DNA from: PSLL01 sp050259195
Lineage (GTDB): Bacteria; Desulfobacterota_D; UBA1144; Nemesobacterales; CSP1-2
Direction of reading: 5' to 3'
DNA: 6,744 bases
Assembly: GCA_050259195.1 (NCBI GenBank)
Contig: JBLNAE010000046.1
Span: forward strand, 1 to 6,744
Shown piece by piece: positions 5,202 to 6,744 of this stretch; positions within the stretch are counted from its first letter, which is position 1, and every line of letters starts with the position of its first letter. The notes beneath the pieces were generated by a model that was given only the letters and a program-made list of their open reading frames with translations, ran no database searches and was not told the origin of the DNA. Position numbers and translations under genes: made by a program.

Positions 5202-6320
5202 TTACTGCACTACCCTGATTGCCTCGGCCTTCCAGCCGGAGAAGTCCACTTCCCGAGGGGCAAGCTCTTCCAGGTCCCAGCTTTCTTTAAACATCAGATT
5301 CCCTGCATTTATGAGCACATTGAGCCTTTCCTTTTCAGGTATATGGGTATAGTGAGAGCCTATTTCAGTAAGGTGGTTAAACACCTCGTACGGAGTTATT
5401 GGAGTTCTGGCGGAGGCTCTCCACGAAGGTGAGTCGGGCACTGCATCAGGGCTCTCATATCCATAGGCTATTGCAACCCTTGAAAGAGGTATTCTTCTCT
5501 CAAGATCAGGCACAAGGCATATCCCCTGAGAGTCCTTGAGCTTATCTATATATGAATAGGCATACTCAGCCTCTCTGTACGAAAGCCTCTTCTCAGTAAG
5601 TGAGCTGAGGATTTGTGGATACCTTGATACCCTTTCAGGCTCTCTCAGGATAAACTCAGCAGCATTAAGTATTCTCTCCCGGTCACGGCTTCTAAATATT
5701 ACACCTCCATGAGAAGGAGTATATGTCATGTTCGAGCAGATAAGCCTGTACAGGGATTCAGAGATAGAGGGCTGGTAGTACTCAAGACTCGATGCGGAAA
5801 ACCCTATCCCGTACCTGAATAGATCAGCGCTGTTTGTCTTTATGGGAGAGAACTCATTGGGGGTATAGAAGAACGCTGAAGAGGATTCATCGTTTACATC
5901 CACCAGAATATTTTCAACACCTGAGAATTGGGATGTTTTACTGTAGAGTGTTTCTGTTATTTCCAGAAATCTATGGGCCGATATGTAATCATCCCTTGTG
6001 GGAAAAAGGCCGATTACCTTTGAGGAGTCCCTGTCTACCTTGAAGGTCACCTGCTTATTGGACTGGGAAACAATCCTCGATGATAGCTCGCGCCGTATAT
6101 CGGGCATCGTCTCAGAAAGAGCCATTGCAAAGCTGTAAGGGACACCCAGTACACGGCATATCCTGTATACAGCACCTGAGGAAAGCTTGTAATCTTCTCC
6201 ACGGAGAGAGATCTCTCCTATTACTGAGCCTAGCCTTACCTCAGAAAGAACAGTGGTAACATAAATCTCATTTACTGAATATTTTAAATTCTTTACTTCT
6301 TCTATTGACTGTAAACGCAT
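5202..6320 (-). CDS. DUF932-like plasmid/phage protein
   Basis: A 372-residue soluble protein starting MRLQSIEEVKNLKYS. The ribosome site AAAGGAGG lies 9 bases before the ATG, so the start is secure. Two stretches resemble DUF932 and phage DUF932-like proteins. LSSGAVYRICRVLGVPYSFA (about 47-66) fits the early 'residues that pick the lowest-index lineage' helix-turn-helix-like block, and ESLYRLICSNMTY fits the conserved 'RxxCxNG' block, although the usual Gly is Met here. The function of this family is unknown. Members sit on plasmids, phages and integrative elements, often next to single-strand binding and recombination genes, which agrees with the OB-fold and SWIM neighbours. There are no membrane segments or signal peptide. 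Arginine is often written AGA/AGG, while the caspase-helicase gene seems to use more CGN codons, a hint of separate origins. The family call is tentative; that this is a real gene is not in doubt. Confidence 0.9.
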   Translation of the reverse strand: MRLQSIEEVKNLKYSVNEIYVTTVLSEVRLGSVIGEISLRGEDYKLSSGAVYRICRVLGVPYSFAMALSETMPDIRRELSSRIVSQSNKQVTFKVDRDSSKVIGLFPTRDDYISAHRFLEITETLYSKTSQFSGVENILVDVNDESSSAFFYTPNEFSPIKTNSADLFRYGIGFSASSLEYYQPSISESLYRLICSNMTYTPSHGGVIFRSRDRERILNAAEFILREPERVSRYPQILSSLTEKRLSYREAEYAYSYIDKLKDSQGICLVPDLERRIPLSRVAIAYGYESPDAVPDSPSWRASARTPITPYEVFNHLTEIGSHYTHIPEKERLNVLINAGNLMFKESWDLEELAPREVDFSGWKAEAIRVVQ

Positions 6321-6329
6321 GGTTTAATG

Positions 6330-6347
6330 CCTCCTTTATTTAGTTTT
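6330..6347 (-). promoter_or_regulatory. Ribosome-binding leader of the DUF932-like gene, repeated module
   Basis: The minus strand reads AAAACTAAATAAAGGAGG. The same string, with one extra G, recurs at 6456-6475, and a diverged copy occurs at 5122-5139. It places GGAGG 9 bases before the ATG at 6320, and its TAA is the stop of the 24-codon ORF at 6340-6414. Confidence 0.7.
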
Positions 6348-6414
6348 GAATTTGTTTAAGCCTTCTTTGGCCAGGGGAGATTAGTACTCCCCCAGCCTGT
6401 ACTAAATCAATCAT
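6340..6414 (-). CDS. Possible 24-residue leader peptide before the DUF932-like gene
   Basis: ATG at 6414 to TAA at 6342-6340, reading MIDLVQAGGVLISPGQRRLK and four more residues. GGAGG lies 13 bases upstream, longer than ideal. The frame can be extended to a GTG at 6456, giving 38 residues, but that GTG touches its own ribosome site, so the extension is unlikely. The ORF ends inside the repeated leader, 20 bases before the DUF932-like start, and contains the hairpin arms at 6374-6405. It may be a regulatory leader peptide or the remnant of a deleted gene. Confidence 0.3.
   Translation of the reverse strand: MIDLVQAGGVLISPGQRRLKQIQN
6374..6405 (-). promoter_or_regulatory. Two overlapping, mutually exclusive hairpins
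   Basis: GGGGAG (6374-6379) can pair with CTCCCC (6387-6392). TTAGTAC (6381-6387) can pair with GTACTAA (6399-6405). The arms overlap, so only one can form at a time. This is attenuator-like in layout, but no U run follows either stem on the minus strand. Confidence 0.35.
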
Positions 6415-6455
6415 TCTCTTAGCATCACCTCCGTCTAGATCTTTTCTTTTTCTCA

Positions 6456-6475
6456 CCTCCCTTTATTTAGTTTTT
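6456..6475 (-). promoter_or_regulatory. Orphan ribosome-binding leader
   Basis: The minus strand reads AAAAACTAAATAAAGGGAGG, almost identical to the DUF932-like leader, but no ATG, GTG or TTG stands at a useful distance after it. A second GGAGGTG (6426-6432) follows and also lacks a well-placed start. This suggests that a gene was lost between the two sites, or that the leader was duplicated. Confidence 0.5.
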
Positions 6476-6496
6476 AAAACCTGCAATCCCCTCTTC

Positions 6497-6655
6497 TCAG
6501 AGATGGAGGATTAACTTCACAAACTCAATGATGAATTTGGCTCCAGCCATGAGCATTCCGACATAGACCTGAAAGCTGAAGCCGTGAGTGGCTCCTATCC
6601 CTACCAGAATGAGGGTAATTGCACCTGCAATTATGAGACTTAAAAACTGCAGCAT
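6497..6655 (-). CDS. 52-residue two-helix membrane peptide
   Basis: ATG at 6655 to TGA at 6499-6497. It begins MLQFLSLIIAGAITLI and has two hydrophobic stretches, residues 2-22 and about 30-51, separated by a short polar turn (THGFSF), so it is probably a helical hairpin in the inner membrane. The second helix carries Lys40, Glu44 and Lys47 on one side. An in-frame TAA lies four codons upstream, so no longer start exists. No Shine-Dalgarno is seen, and translation may depend on a gene ending just before it. The size and shape resemble small phage or conjugative-element membrane proteins, including holin-like or pilin-like peptides, but I cannot assign it. It is supported by the coherent hydrophobic pattern. 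Confidence 0.6.
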   Translation of the reverse strand: MLQFLSLIIAGAITLILVGIGATHGFSFQVYVGMLMAGAKFIIEFVKLILHL

Positions 6656-6664
6656 GCGGCCATA

Positions 6665-6744
6665 TTAGAGCCTGCGGAGAACGGGAGAAGTTGTGTATTT
6701 TGGGGTGTTAAAGCACCCCTTATTACCCAACTGTGAGAGGGGTT
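6665..6744 (-). CDS. Possible C-terminal end of an upstream gene
   Basis: From the right edge a frame runs open and ends ...YTTSPVLRRL then TAA at 6667-6665, nine bases before the membrane-peptide ATG, a spacing suited to coupling. A second frame is also open from the edge and ends at 6640, overlapping that start. Neither is recognised, and with at most 34 residues visible the choice cannot be made here. Confidence 0.25.
   Translation of the reverse strand, partial: PLSQLGNKGCFNTPKYTTSPVLRRL
6702..6719. other. GGGGTG/CACCCC hairpin
   Basis: A 6-bp perfect inverted repeat (6702-6707 and 6714-6719) with a 6-base loop, located within the open frames at the right edge. No T run follows on the minus strand and only TTATT on the plus strand, so it is not a convincing terminator. 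Confidence 0.35.

Noticed and set aside
4830..5432. 200-residue plus-strand open frame
   Set aside because: It lies antisense to the OB-fold and DUF932-like genes, has no ribosome site, and its composition is that of a reversed coding strand.
6480..6515. Imperfect stem (AATCC with GGATT) at the end of the membrane-peptide gene as a terminator
   Set aside because: The stem needs bulges and a wobble pair, and the T run (GGTTTT) is offset by several bases. It is too weak to list as a feature.
6702..6719. GGGGTG/CACCCC stem as a terminator
   Set aside because: The minus-strand side is followed by AAAATACA and the plus-strand side only by TTATT, so the required U run is missing.
1..6744. Archaeal host, suggested by the SWIM finger and Hel308-like helicase
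   Set aside because: The sigma-70 promoter with exact spacing, the intrinsic terminators and the SSB-like tip all favour a bacterium. The two protein families occur in both domains of life.
1..6744. CRISPR array, tRNA, rRNA or insertion sequence
   Set aside because: No regularly spaced repeats, cloverleaf, rRNA-like tract or transposase with terminal repeats was found on either strand.

Overview
All genes that can be supported in this window lie on the minus strand. The host looks bacterial. The helicase gene has a near-consensus sigma-70 promoter with a perfect TATAAT. Several starts have strong Shine-Dalgarno sites (GGAGG), terminators are of the intrinsic type, and one small protein ends in a DVPF tip like that of bacterial SSB. 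Base composition is moderate (a little under half G+C by eye). No rRNA, tRNA, CRISPR array or transposase is visible, so the phylum cannot be named. The mix of plasmid/phage-like small genes, a defence-type gene and an HNH gene suggests an accessory region, such as a plasmid, integrated element or prophage edge.

Layout, following transcription from right to left. At the right edge is a possible end of an upstream gene and a 52-residue two-helix membrane peptide (6497-6655). A leader region of about 175 bases follows, with two orphan ribosome binding sites and two mutually exclusive hairpins. Next comes a three-gene cassette: a 372-residue DUF932-like plasmid/phage protein (5202-6320), a 131-residue putative OB-fold protein with an SSB-like acidic tip (4718-5113), and a 110-residue SWIM zinc-finger protein (4372-4704). 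The last two are probably translationally coupled. A terminator-like hairpin separates the first from the second, and a clean 9-bp terminator closes the cassette at about 4319-4343.

The centre is one 1033-residue gene (1112-4213) with its own promoter. It fuses an N-terminal caspase-like protease (His81, Cys127) to a complete Ski2/Hel308-like superfamily 2 helicase with winged-helix and helix-hairpin-helix-like C-terminal parts. A nucleic-acid motor joined to a suicide-type protease in one chain is the best candidate here for an undescribed defence system. The proposed logic, that the helicase senses abnormal DNA or RNA and activates the protease, is inference.

To the left, after a 303-base gap with no gene, is an HNH endonuclease gene of 181 codons (263-808), interrupted at codon 45 by an in-frame TAG. 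Its C-terminal 120 codons keep the whole HNH motif. At the left edge is the first part of an unrecognised gene (1-160) whose start codon sits in the loop of a perfect 9-bp hairpin.
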